Source: Sphingomonadales bacterium (GTDB lineage: Bacteria > Bacteroidota > Bacteroidia > UBA7662). Taken from it: DNA of 51,172 nucleotides. Where the stretch lies: contig VHAX01000001.1 in NCBI GenBank assembly GCA_016872215.1, positions 118,004 through 169,175 on the forward strand. Reading direction: 5' to 3'. Below are positions 35,669-42,871 of the stretch, one piece after another. Both the position numbers and the translations under genes were made by a program. The notes under the pieces are model-generated. The model had not been told where the DNA came from. It did no database searches and saw only the letters and a list, made by a program, of their open reading frames with translations. Position 1 is the first letter of the stretch. Each line of letters opens with the position of its first letter.

Positions 35669-35700
35669 ACGGCTCACCTATGGGTGGGCCGTTTTTGTTT
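35669..35700 (+). terminator. Rho-independent terminator after the FKBP gene
   Basis: ACGGCTCACC-tatg-GGTGGGCCGT forms a ten-pair stem with one G.T pair, directly followed by TTTTGTTT. This is the best terminator in the window. Confidence 0.85.
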
Positions 35701-35787
35701 ATGGGGTAAACAGAGAGCGGCTCGAATCGAGAACACGCCTGCGATCCATTCAAAAGTAATACCTCGCGAGTCTAAAAATTTTGTGTT

Positions 35788-35795
35788 TACTTTCG
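35788..35795 (+). promoter_or_regulatory. -7 box TACTTTCG of rlmH
   Basis: TAnnTTCG variant, 29 bases before the rlmH ATG and downstream of the FKBP terminator, so rlmH needs a promoter here. Confidence 0.45.
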
Positions 35796-35824
35796 CAATC
35801 GTAGCCTGAAAATTAGTTCTGCCC

Positions 35825-36313
35825 ATGCAACACATAAGGCTGATTTGTGTAGGTCAACAAGAAGAGTCCTTCATACGCGAGGGAATTGCGGTTTACGAAA
35901 AGAGGCTGAAGCGCTTCACCCGTTTCGAACAGGTTAGCGGTGCACCTTCCAAGAGCCTGCGAGATAAAACAGATCCGGCCCGATTGGCGTCCGAGGAAGC
36001 AGCCTGGATTCGCCGACAGCGATTGGATAGGGCTCGACTCGTATTGCTCGACGAGCAGGGCACTCGGTTCGATTCGCGCGGATTTGCCGAATGGCTTCAG
36101 TCCTGTGCTGCTGCGGGCCACGGCAAACTCGATTTTGTGGTGGGGGGAGCCTACGGACTAGACCCTGTCCTTCGTTCTGAGGCCCATCAAATCATCTCGC
36201 TTTCACCTCTAACCTTCACCCACCAGATGGTGCGGCTCATTTTTGTGGAACAGCTGTATCGGGCGTTCACCCAGATTCACAACCTGCCCTATCACAACGA
36301 TGGCTCCATCTAA
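35825..36313 (+). CDS. rlmH: 23S rRNA (pseudouridine-1915 N3)-methyltransferase
   Basis: SPOUT methyltransferase that modifies pseudouridine 1915 in helix 69 of 23S rRNA. 162 residues, normal. Motifs: VYEKRLKRFTRFEQV, LLDEQGTRFDSRGFAEWL, the SAM-binding FVVGGAYGLDP, and SLSPLTFTHQMVRLIFVEQLYRAF close to the end with NLPYHND. The chain is short and single-domain as expected. The next gene has a -7 box right on the rlmH stop codon. Confidence 0.96.
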   Translation: MQHIRLICVGQQEESFIREGIAVYEKRLKRFTRFEQVSGAPSKSLRDKTDPARLASEEAAWIRRQRLDRARLVLLDEQGTRFDSRGFAEWLQSCAAAGHGKLDFVVGGAYGLDPVLRSEAHQIISLSPLTFTHQMVRLIFVEQLYRAFTQIHNLPYHNDGSI

Positions 36314-36318
36314 ATTTG
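36311..36318 (+). promoter_or_regulatory. -7 box TAAATTTG after rlmH
   Basis: Exact TAnnTTTG beginning on the rlmH TAA, 53 bases before the likely ATG of the next gene (36372). Confidence 0.4.
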
Positions 36319-36371
36319 TTAGTATTCAATTTATCATCCTATTCACAGCATTCCAAGTTAATAACCCCTGT

Positions 36372-37052
36372 ATGGATGTAAACCCAAAGCCCTATTTGAA
36401 TGTGGTGTTGCTCGGCGCTACCGGTGCGTCGGGGGAAGCCCTCCTGCTCGAACTCATTCGCTCGCAGTACATCGCATCTGTGCGTTGTGTAGGTCGGCGC
36501 TTGCCCCGCTACGAGCACCCCAAGGTGGAAGGCATCACAGCCCGCCTCGATCAGGCCGTGGATTATGCACATGCCCTTTGGGGAGCATCGGTCGTATTTT
36601 GCTGTCTGGGCACAACCATACGTCAGGCTGGTAGTCGCACCGCATTCCGCGCGGTCGATTACAGTATGGTGGTGGATGCGGCCATTATGGCACGTGAAAC
36701 AGGCGTTGGGCATTTCAGTATGGTATCAGCCGCAGGTAGCCGGGCCTCGTCACCCTTCTTCTACAGCCGCGTGAAGGCCGAGGTGGAATCGGCTGTTAGC
36801 AAGGGTGGTCCCGATCGAATCAGTATTTTTCGTCCCGGGCTACTCGATACAGACCGTTCACCAAAGCGCTTGATGGAATCCGTCGCTCTTTCGCTCCTGC
36901 GCCCTATAACCCAGATTTTGCCCGCTTCCACCCGTCCGCTTCCTGTATCGGATCTCGCACGTGTCATGCTTCAGGAGGCATTGCATCCCGCAACGGGAGT
37001 GCAGGTCTATGATCCACGCGCAATTGTGGATTGGCTCGACCGAATCGGGTAA
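36372..37052 (+). CDS. NAD(P)-binding Rossmann protein, HTATIP2/YwnB-like
   Basis: 226 residues, atypical SDR. N-terminal NVVLLGATGASGEALLLELI matches the GxxGxxG cofactor loop. VVFCCLGTTIRQAGSRTAFRAVDY and FSMVSAAGSRASSPFFYSRVKAEVE are typical of the oxidoreductase HTATIP2-like group, with the Tyr-x-x-x-Lys position retained (YSRVK). FRPGLLDTDR follows. ATG 36372 is preferred because residues encoded further upstream (ATG 36300, overlapping rlmH) are not conserved in type. Enzymatic activity and substrate are unknown. The gene converges on the HsdR-N-like gene across about 120 bases in which I see nothing. Confidence 0.85.
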   Translation: MDVNPKPYLNVVLLGATGASGEALLLELIRSQYIASVRCVGRRLPRYEHPKVEGITARLDQAVDYAHALWGASVVFCCLGTTIRQAGSRTAFRAVDYSMVVDAAIMARETGVGHFSMVSAAGSRASSPFFYSRVKAEVESAVSKGGPDRISIFRPGLLDTDRSPKRLMESVALSLLRPITQILPASTRPLPVSDLARVMLQEALHPATGVQVYDPRAIVDWLDRIG

Positions 37053-37173
37053 ATTAGCCTGGTAATATCGCTTCAGATGGCTCAGCGAGATCGATGAAAT
37101 GACTCGACTATATCCTCCGGGTGAAATGAAAAGGCGAAATCAGGTGAAATAGGTTAAAGCAGAGTAAATACGC

Positions 37174-37785
37174 CTACAATTTTTCCTCAATGAGCGCAAT
37201 CAGGGTCGAGTAGTTGGGTATTTCAGGTGCAAAAACATAGCGGCCTTGCGTATAATCAATCTGAGCCATGAGGAAATCGGGACCATTACTAAGCAGCAAA
37301 AAAGGAACATTCAGCGAGTAGTTGTAGACCGCTGCCTGGTCAAAAACCGATTGATCTAAGGCAATGCACGGGGCTTTACACTCGATCAAAAGGAGCGGTA
37401 TTCCCTCTCTGGTTCTCAGTAGGGCATCGTAGCGGCCTCTGGAATTCCCCGCTTGTGCGGGCTGGGCCAGTCGCCCTCCGGACGATCGCTGACCCGTTGC
37501 GTGTTGTACGCGGCGTTCGATTGAAAATTGCTGCGCCGGGTAACCAAGCGCACCCGTCAACCTGCGCAGCAACTCCTGCCGCACACGTTCCTCAGGGGTA
37601 TCCGCCACCCATTTCCGACGGAATACATCGAAAAGCTGGGGTTTATGCTGGAACTGGCGTGTACGAAGACTGGATTGGAGCGGAAAATTATGAGTATTGG
37701 CCGCGGATTCCGTGCCCATTTGTTTCTGATCGGAATCCGGACTTACTAAATGAGATGACCAGTTTTGTTTGCCTTGATGAATCAA
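37174..37785 (-). CDS. Type I restriction HsdR N-terminal domain protein (stand-alone)
   Basis: 203 residues. It contains only the nuclease-like N-terminal domain of HsdR: LFDVFRRKWVADTPEERVRQ, an Asp in RYDALL and the E-x-K of LLLIECKAP, together a PD-(D/E)XK core, then DQAAVYNYSLNVPFLLLSNG. There is no helicase domain, and no hsdM or hsdS is nearby, so it is not part of a restriction system here. The TTG start overlaps the upstream AMP nucleosidase stop (TTGA); an internal ATG at 37719 (MGTESAANT) is an alternative that still keeps the whole domain. A nuclease or nucleic-acid-binding role is possible but unproven. Confidence 0.85.
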   Translation of the reverse strand: MIHQGKQNWSSHLVSPDSDQKQMGTESAANTHNFPLQSSLRTRQFQHKPQLFDVFRRKWVADTPEERVRQELLRRLTGALGYPAQQFSIERRVQHATGQRSSGGRLAQPAQAGNSRGRYDALLRTREGIPLLLIECKAPCIALDQSVFDQAAVYNYSLNVPFLLLSNGPDFLMAQIDYTQGRYVFAPEIPNYSTLIALIEEKL

Positions 37786-38552
37786 AATCGCAGATGCTTA
37801 ACGGTTAGTCCGTGGTGGATCAACTGCTCGAGCGAGCCGATACCGATGTCGAGGTGGGTATGCACAAAATTCAGGCTCACCTGCTCATCAGACGCGGCTG
37901 TTTTAACCCCCTCTGGGGTCATGGGCGAATCGCTTACCAGAAGCAGGGCTCCGGTGGGGATACCATTGTGGAAACCGGCCGTGAATACGGTGGCCGTTTC
38001 CATATCGATAGCCTGCGCCCGGATGTCGCGCAAGTACTTTTTAAAGGTTTTGTCATGCTCCCACACCCGTCTGTTGGTGGTGTAGACCGTTCCAGTCCAG
38101 TAATCGAGGCCTTTGTCGCGTATGGTAGTGGAAATAGCCTTTTGCAGGGCAAACGAAGGGAGCGCCGGCACTTCCGCTGGCAGGTAGTCGTTGCTCGTGC
38201 CTTCACCGCGAATGGCAGCGATGGGCAGGATAAGATCCCCAATGTGATTTTTGGCCTTGAGGCCCCCACATTTGCCCAAAAACAGTACGGCCTTCGGACG
38301 AATAGCCGTGAGCAGATCGAGGATGGTGGCCGCCATGGGCGAACCCATCCCAAAATTTATGAGGGTGATGCTGTTGGCCGCACAACTTTGAATCGGCTTT
38401 TCGCGTCCTACGACTTCAACCCCGTATTGCTGCGTGAAAAGCTCCAGATATTGCCCAAAATTTGTCAGCAATATGTAGGGGGTGAACTCCTCCAGTGCCC
38501 TGCCAGTGTAGCGGGGAAGCCAGTTTTCAACAATCTCCTTTTTAGTTTTCAT
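37782..38552 (-). CDS. amn: AMP nucleosidase
   Basis: 256 residues from ATG 38552; the frame extends 11 codons upstream but those residues fall across the promoter. It splits AMP into adenine and ribose 5-phosphate. The phosphorylase-like core is recognisable: YILLTNFGQYLELF, ITLINFGMGSPMAATILDLL, VLFLGKCGGLKAK, AIRGEGTSNDYLP, and AIDMETATVFTAGF, where the MET motif binds the ribose. This short form is the Bacteroidota type. Other purine nucleoside phosphorylases are similar, but the N-terminal extension and GEGTS pattern favour AMP nucleosidase. Coupled to the HsdR-N-like gene. Confidence 0.88.
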   Translation of the reverse strand: MKTKKEIVENWLPRYTGRALEEFTPYILLTNFGQYLELFTQQYGVEVVGREKPIQSCAANSITLINFGMGSPMAATILDLLTAIRPKAVLFLGKCGGLKAKNHIGDLILPIAAIRGEGTSNDYLPAEVPALPSFALQKAISTTIRDKGLDYWTGTVYTTNRRVWEHDKTFKKYLRDIRAQAIDMETATVFTAGFHNGIPTGALLLVSDSPMTPEGVKTAASDEQVSLNFVHTHLDIGIGSLEQLIHHGLTVKHLRF

Positions 38553-38562
38553 ATTACAGCAA

Positions 38563-38580
38563 CGAATATAGTCAATTGAC
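38563..38580 (-). promoter_or_regulatory. amn promoter: -7 box TATATTCG next to palindrome GTCAATTGAC
   Basis: On the minus strand TATATTCG (38570-38563) lies 10 bases before the amn ATG. A TTG (38589-38587) sits 16 bases further upstream as a possible -33 element. The 10-base perfect palindrome GTCAATTGAC (38571-38580) fills the spacer, where a repressor would block transcription. Confidence 0.5.
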
Positions 38581-38659
38581 TGCACACAAGTGCATCGGCT
38601 TGTCCGACCAGAATAACTTGCAAAGCCCTTACTTGTTCAATTCCAGCGAATATTTGACG

Positions 38660-38667
38660 TATTTTCG
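38660..38667 (+). promoter_or_regulatory. -7 box TATTTTCG of holA
   Basis: TAnnTTCG variant, 15 bases before the holA ATG at 38683. Confidence 0.45.
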
Positions 38668-38682
38668 TGCAGTAATCGATCA

Positions 38683-39708
38683 ATGCCCACAACGACTTAC
38701 CGCGATTTACTGCAAAGCGTTACCGCCGGCAAATTCCCGCCCCTGCTGATTTTGCATGGCGAAGAGCCCTGGTACGCCAGCCGCATACAGGATGAAGTGG
38801 AACATCGGTGCATACCGGCCGAATTGCGCGATTTCAACCAGACGATTCTGTATGGTCGTGATACGCAGGCCGACCAGATCCTCGAATGTGCACGCCGCTT
38901 CCCGATGATGAGCGAACGAGTTCTGGTGTCGGTGCGCGAGGCACAAGGCCTGTCGGACCGTGAGTTGGAAAAACTGGCCCAATACGCTCTGCAGCCCGTG
39001 CCAACGACTGTGCTGATGATGCACTTTTCAGGAAAAACCCTCGATAAACGTAAGATATTCACCAAAAACGCGGAAAAATCAGGGGTAATGATGCCAAGTG
39101 AACCGCTACGCGAAAAGAATCTGCCTGATTGGATCCGCAGTTATGTACACGAACTCGGGCTCGGAGTGACGCCCGATGCCATCGCTCTGCTATCGGAATT
39201 TGTGGGGTGTCAACCCGCAAACCTCGCTTCCGATTTGGGTATTCTTGCGATTAACCTCTCAAAAGGCAGCAACATACAGGCATCTGATGTGGAACAATTC
39301 CTGGGCGCGAGCCGTGTATACAACCTTTTCGAATTGAGCAAGGCAATCGGTCTGCGCAATATGGTCCAAACGCTGAACATCGTACAGTACTTTGCGCGCG
39401 ACCCCAAGGCGGGCTCGTTCAGCATGCCTGGATGCATAGGCTCATTGTATTTGATGTACTCAAAAACCTTGCACCTTCATGAATTGGGTAACCGGGGCGA
39501 TGCACAAACTCTGGCACAGCGAATCGGAATCAATCCTTTTGCCCTCAACGAATACCTCACCTACGCCCGTAATTACCCCCCGAAACGCATCAAAAAATGC
39601 CTGCAGATCCTGCAGCACTACGATATGAAGTCGAAGGGGTTAGATAATCCTGCTACAGGCGATGGGGAGCTGCTACGGGAGATGGTCTTCCGGCTGTTGA
39701 ATGCCTGA
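38683..39708 (+). CDS. holA: DNA polymerase III delta subunit
   Basis: 341 residues, the clamp-loader wrench subunit that opens the beta clamp. ILHGEEPWYASRIQDEVE near the start, SERVLVSVREAQGLSDRELE, and LSEFVGCQPANLASDLGILAINL are typical; there is no intact Walker A, as expected for delta. The C-terminal helical collar region contains RVYNLFELSKAIG and AQRIGINPFALNEYLTYAR. Start ATG 38683 lies close to a -7 box. It is divergent from amn; this amn/HsdR-N/holA neighbourhood is, from memory, recurrent in Bacteroidota. It is followed by 431 bases without an intact gene. Confidence 0.93.
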   Translation: MPTTTYRDLLQSVTAGKFPPLLILHGEEPWYASRIQDEVEHRCIPAELRDFNQTILYGRDTQADQILECARRFPMMSERVLVSVREAQGLSDRELEKLAQYALQPVPTTVLMMHFSGKTLDKRKIFTKNAEKSGVMMPSEPLREKNLPDWIRSYVHELGLGVTPDAIALLSEFVGCQPANLASDLGILAINLSKGSNIQASDVEQFLGASRVYNLFELSKAIGLRNMVQTLNIVQYFARDPKAGSFSMPGCIGSLYLMYSKTLHLHELGNRGDAQTLAQRIGINPFALNEYLTYARNYPPKRIKKCLQILQHYDMKSKGLDNPATGDGELLREMVFRLLNA

Positions 39709-39817
39709 CCGAATTCGCGTTGCATCCATATATAAATAGAATGCATTAATTACCCTTTACAAAATTTTTTCTGAGCTTTCCTCCATTATATCGTAGTCCC
39801 TTCGCTGTGAGGCGGTA

Positions 39818-39993
39818 TTATTTTTGGTGACGGTTACCGGGTTTATCGGACAATGTACATTCAATCAACCCCGCTTCGACACCGGGATTGATGTAGCTCT
39901 TAAGAATATAATCGCAATTCCTCAGTTCCATAGCTGTCATCAGCTTATCGCGCGACACACCGCACCGTTCATAGCAGAAATCAGTCGTTTCAG
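39818..39993 (-). pseudogene. Relic of the C-terminal winged-helix end of a RecG-like/Fic-type ATP-binding protein
   Basis: Within the 431-base gap between holA and ribF, the minus strand encodes GVSRDKLMTAMELRN, then YILKSYINPGVEAGLIE and LSDKPGNRHQK followed by TAA. This matches the closing segment (SRDEL...YLKPALEAGLIEMTIPDKP-S--QKYRLT type) of AlbA_2/RecG-like ATP-binding proteins and some Fic proteins. Upstream, a different frame continues the match with LKRLISAMNGAVCR; the two join only if two bases (39950-39951) are ignored, so the copy is frameshifted. The usual last residues (KYRLT) are lost to an early stop and nothing of the main domains remains. The rest of the gap, 39709-39817 and 39994-40139, shows no gene. 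Confidence 0.6.
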
Positions 39994-40139
39994 GGGATTT
40001 ATAAATACGTTTTTTTCAGTCACATAAAACGAATCTATAGGCAACGGGTTTCGTGGATACGATGAGTGCGGATCCTGCAGGGCAGCAATCTCTCGAATTC
40101 ATCCGGCAAACGAAAACTAAGGGCACCTGTCAAGCCGAA

Positions 40140-41087
40140 CTAGCCTTGATGCCCGATGAAATAGCGCCGGATAGCCTGCTCATCGGCCTGAATTTGGGCA
40201 ACCAGAGTTGCGGCGTCGATGAAAGGTAAGTCGCCCCGAACATAATGCATCAGACTGATTTCGAGTGTTTGTCCGTATAAATCGCCTTCAAAATCCAAGA
40301 TATGTACCTCCAGAGCGTACCCTGCACCGGAAAAGGCCGGTCTCCCTCCATAATAGACCATTGATGGCGATGAATGGTCTCCCCAATGGGCATGTGCGGC
40401 ATAAACCCCCGGAGCTGGCATTTGCTTATAGGCAGAGTCGATGCGTACATTGGCCGTTGGGTAGCCGAGAGAGCGACCCACCTGACGGTCTGGCACCACG
40501 TCACCCCTGAGGCTATATGCATAACCCAGCATCTCGTTGGCCTCGCTCAGGAGTCCGTCGGCCAGCGCACGACGAATTCGGGTTGAGCTCACCGCTTGCA
40601 CGCCGGAACCATTCATAAGCGCATCCTGTTGCGCCACCCGAAAGGGCGGATGGGTATCGGAATAGGTCTGAAGCATCTCCAGATTGCCGCGTCGCATGCG
40701 ACCGAAGCGGTGGTCGTGGCCCACCACCATACCCACCACACCCAGTCGTTCCACGAGCCATTCCTGTAGAAAGTTCTCAGCCTCGCATTCTGCCACGTTG
40801 CGGTCGAACGAAAGAAAAAACAGACGATCGAGGCCGGCATCTTCCAGGCGGCGGATCTTCTCCCCATCGGTACTTAGTAGTCGGAGGTTAGCAGCGTCCT
40901 TGCCTAGTATAAGTCGCGGGTGGGGCGTGAAAGTGAGCACGGCCGTGGCGGCCTTCATTTCTTTGGCCATCTCGGCCATACGCGATAAGAGGGCACGATG
41001 TCCGCGGTGCACACCATCAAATGTACCCAGGGTAAGGAAGAGTGGAACGTCCTTTTGATATGATTTTATATCGTTGTAAACCAACAT
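40140..41087 (-). CDS. ribF: Bifunctional riboflavin kinase / FAD synthetase
   Basis: 315 residues. N-terminal FMN adenylyltransferase domain: LTLGTFDGVHRGHRALLSRM with the nucleotidyltransferase GxFDGxHxGH, then VVGHDHRFGRMRRGN and SSTRIRRALADG. C-terminal riboflavin kinase: GDVVPDRQVGRSLGYPTANV, PAPGVYAAHAHW, and LEVHILDFEGDLYGQ. Converts riboflavin to FMN and FAD, downstream of RibD encoded 6 kb away. Starts 6 bases after the truB stop and is the last gene of the ftsX-DUF3098-uppP-truB-ribF operon. Confidence 0.96.
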   Translation of the reverse strand: MLVYNDIKSYQKDVPLFLTLGTFDGVHRGHRALLSRMAEMAKEMKAATAVLTFTPHPRLILGKDAANLRLLSTDGEKIRRLEDAGLDRLFFLSFDRNVAECEAENFLQEWLVERLGVVGMVVGHDHRFGRMRRGNLEMLQTYSDTHPPFRVAQQDALMNGSGVQAVSSTRIRRALADGLLSEANEMLGYAYSLRGDVVPDRQVGRSLGYPTANVRIDSAYKQMPAPGVYAAHAHWGDHSSPSMVYYGGRPAFSGAGYALEVHILDFEGDLYGQTLEISLMHYVRGDLPFIDAATLVAQIQADEQAIRRYFIGHQG

Positions 41088-41093
41088 ATTATT

Positions 41094-41762
41094 CTATGTT
41101 GATTCAATAAATTCCTTAAGTGATTTGGGCTCCATGGCGTGATCGACCCGGTAGGCTCCGATGCCCGTCCGACGGAGGGAGGTGAGCACTGCTCCGCTAT
41201 ACAGGAGCCGCCCCCAGTCGTGGGCCAGGCTGCGGATGTAGGTACCCTTACTGCAATGCACTTCGAAATGTACATCGGGAAGGTCTACGGCCACAACCCG
41301 CAGATCGTAAATCTCTATGGCTCTGGGGGGCAGGGCATCAGCCGTACCCTTGCGCGCTGCCTTGTAGGACCGCTTCCCGTCTACTTTAATGGCGGAGAAA
41401 ACGGGAGGAATCTGCATTTGGGCACCGGTCAACTGCCGGGCCGTGACCTGCACATCCTCCAAACAAATATGTTCGATGGGGTAATGGGCATCGGATGGGA
41501 GTTCGAGGTCATAGCAGGGTGTGGTTAAACCTAGCCGGAGGGTACCCGAATAGCGTTTATCGTAGTCGCCCATCTGCCCCAGGTGGCGCGTCCAATTACC
41601 CGTGCACAGCAGCATGAGTCCGGTTGCGAGTGGATCGAGCGTGCCGGCGTGGCCCACCTTGGCGCCACCCACGAGTCGCTTCACGCTGCGCACCACATCG
41701 AACGATGACCAACCTCGGGGTTTATCGACCAACAGGATCTCTCCGGAATCAAACTGAAACAT
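41094..41762 (-). CDS. truB: tRNA pseudouridine-55 synthase
   Basis: 222 residues, the short form without a C-terminal PUA domain. Makes pseudouridine 55 in the T loop of tRNAs. LLVDKPRGWSSFDVVRSVKR is followed by the catalytic Asp motif GHAGTLDPLATGLM, then KRYSGTLRLGLTTPCYDLE, QIPPVFSAIKVDGKRSYKAA, and CSKGTYIRSLAHDWGRLL. ATG start three bases after the uppP stop, consistent with one transcript. Confidence 0.96.
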   Translation of the reverse strand: MFQFDSGEILLVDKPRGWSSFDVVRSVKRLVGGAKVGHAGTLDPLATGLMLLCTGNWTRHLGQMGDYDKRYSGTLRLGLTTPCYDLELPSDAHYPIEHICLEDVQVTARQLTGAQMQIPPVFSAIKVDGKRSYKAARKGTADALPPRAIEIYDLRVVAVDLPDVHFEVHCSKGTYIRSLAHDWGRLLYSGAVLTSLRRTGIGAYRVDHAMEPKSLKEFIEST

Positions 41763-41765
41763 GTG

Positions 41766-42560
41766 TTAGAGTTGCATCACCGAGGCACCCGTGAGATAGA
41801 GGATTAGAAAGATTATGCCCACGCCTACCCTATACCAACCAAACCAGGCCATTCCGTGCCGGGTGAGCCATCCTACAAAGGCACGCACAGCAAACCAGGC
41901 CACGGCGAATGAAACAGCCATGCCCAACAACAGGATTCCTGATTGATCGGAGGTGATTTGGTCATGGCTTTTGTAGAGCTCATAGCCAGTGGCCGCGAAC
42001 ATGGTGGGTATGGCCAGCAGGAAACTGAATTCCGCTGCCTGCAGGCGGTTCAGTCCCATGCCCATCCCCCCCAAAATGGTGGCGGCCGACCTCGAAACGC
42101 CCGGAATCATGCTCACACACTGCACGCAGCCAATCAGAAAGGCTTTGAAAAGCGACAAACCCCCGAGATCCAGCCCAACTGGCTTGTGCTCCCCCTCCTC
42201 CTTCGGGTCGAGGAGGATGAGCAGGGCACCCCCCACGAGCAGACTTATGCTCACCGTAAGGGGATTAAACAAATAGGCTCGGATGATTTTATACAAAAGT
42301 AATCCCACCACACCGGTGGGCAGAAAGGCAACCGCTAGTTTAAGGTAGATTGCGGTGTCTTGCAGCAGTCGACGGTAATACAAGACCAGCACTGCCAGAA
42401 TGGCGCCCAGCTGAATAACTATTTCAAAGGTCTCGGCAAATCCCCTCTCCTCAATTCCCAGTATGGCCGATGCCAAAATCATATGGCCGGTAGAACTCAC
42501 CGGAAGAAATTCGGTTAGTCCCTCCACCACGGCCACCACTATGGCCTGTAGCCAGGTCAT
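41766..42560 (-). CDS. uppP: Undecaprenyl-diphosphatase
   Basis: 264 residues, about seven or eight membrane helices. It recycles undecaprenyl pyrophosphate to the monophosphate lipid carrier used for peptidoglycan and other envelope polymers; loss or excess affects bacitracin sensitivity. Signatures: EGLTEFLPVSSTGHMILA in the first helix and the second motif MIPGVSRSAATILGGMGMGL. The start overlaps the DUF3098 stop (ATGA). Function fits with the nearby ftsX gene and with the isoprenyl synthase and lipid-linked sugar genes elsewhere in the window. Confidence 0.96.
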   Translation of the reverse strand: MTWLQAIVVAVVEGLTEFLPVSSTGHMILASAILGIEERGFAETFEIVIQLGAILAVLVLYYRRLLQDTAIYLKLAVAFLPTGVVGLLLYKIIRAYLFNPLTVSISLLVGGALLILLDPKEEGEHKPVGLDLGGLSLFKAFLIGCVQCVSMIPGVSRSAATILGGMGMGLNRLQAAEFSFLLAIPTMFAATGYELYKSHDQITSDQSGILLLGMAVSFAVAWFAVRAFVGWLTRHGMAWFGWYRVGVGIIFLILYLTGASVMQL

Positions 42561-42850
42561 GAGCGGGAAGCGGGGCGGTGCATAATGGCGTAGATCTCAA
42601 CAAGGAAACCCGCCATGATGATAATCGGCGCCAGTGTAATTTTGGTGAAGCTATAGATGTCTTCCTTACCGATCATCAGCACATTACCAACCACAATCAA
42701 GGCGAGCCCGATGAGCATCCACATATAATTGGAACGGCCAAACAAAAGTGGAAAGTTGATTCCGCCCAACGATTTGCCACGACCCGCAGCGGTGGATGAG
42801 GGAGTTACTGAGGCCGAAGCCTTGCTAATAGAAATGGTTGATTTTTTCAT
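42557..42850 (-). CDS. DUF3098 small membrane protein
   Basis: 97 residues. A Ser/Lys-rich N-terminus (about 35 residues) is followed by two membrane helices (about 37-58, MWMLIGLALIVVGNVLMI, and 72-90, TLAPIIIMAGFLVEIYAIM). NFPLLFGRSNYMW before the first helix is typical of the family. Found mostly in Bacteroidota between ftsX and uppP; function not established. Overlaps uppP by four bases and follows ftsX by 21 bases. Confidence 0.88.
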   Translation of the reverse strand: MKKSTISISKASASVTPSSTAAGRGKSLGGINFPLLFGRSNYMWMLIGLALIVVGNVLMIGKEDIYSFTKITLAPIIIMAGFLVEIYAIMHRPASRS

Positions 42851-42871
42851 GCGACTATTGGAATACGGCGG

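Noticed and set aside
35705-35760. A possible tRNA or small RNA suggested by CTCGAATCGAG after the FKBP terminator
   Set aside because: The arms do not form a cloverleaf and no T-loop or acceptor stem is present.
37174-37785. A type I restriction-modification system
   Set aside because: Only the HsdR N-terminal domain is present; there is no helicase, methyltransferase or specificity subunit in the window.
39824-40027. A 67-codon plus-strand open frame after holA, with a TATTTTTG just before it
   Set aside because: It is the antisense shadow of the minus-strand gene relic; the TATTTTTG is simply the reverse of its last codons and stop (CAAAAATA). The encoded peptide resembles nothing.
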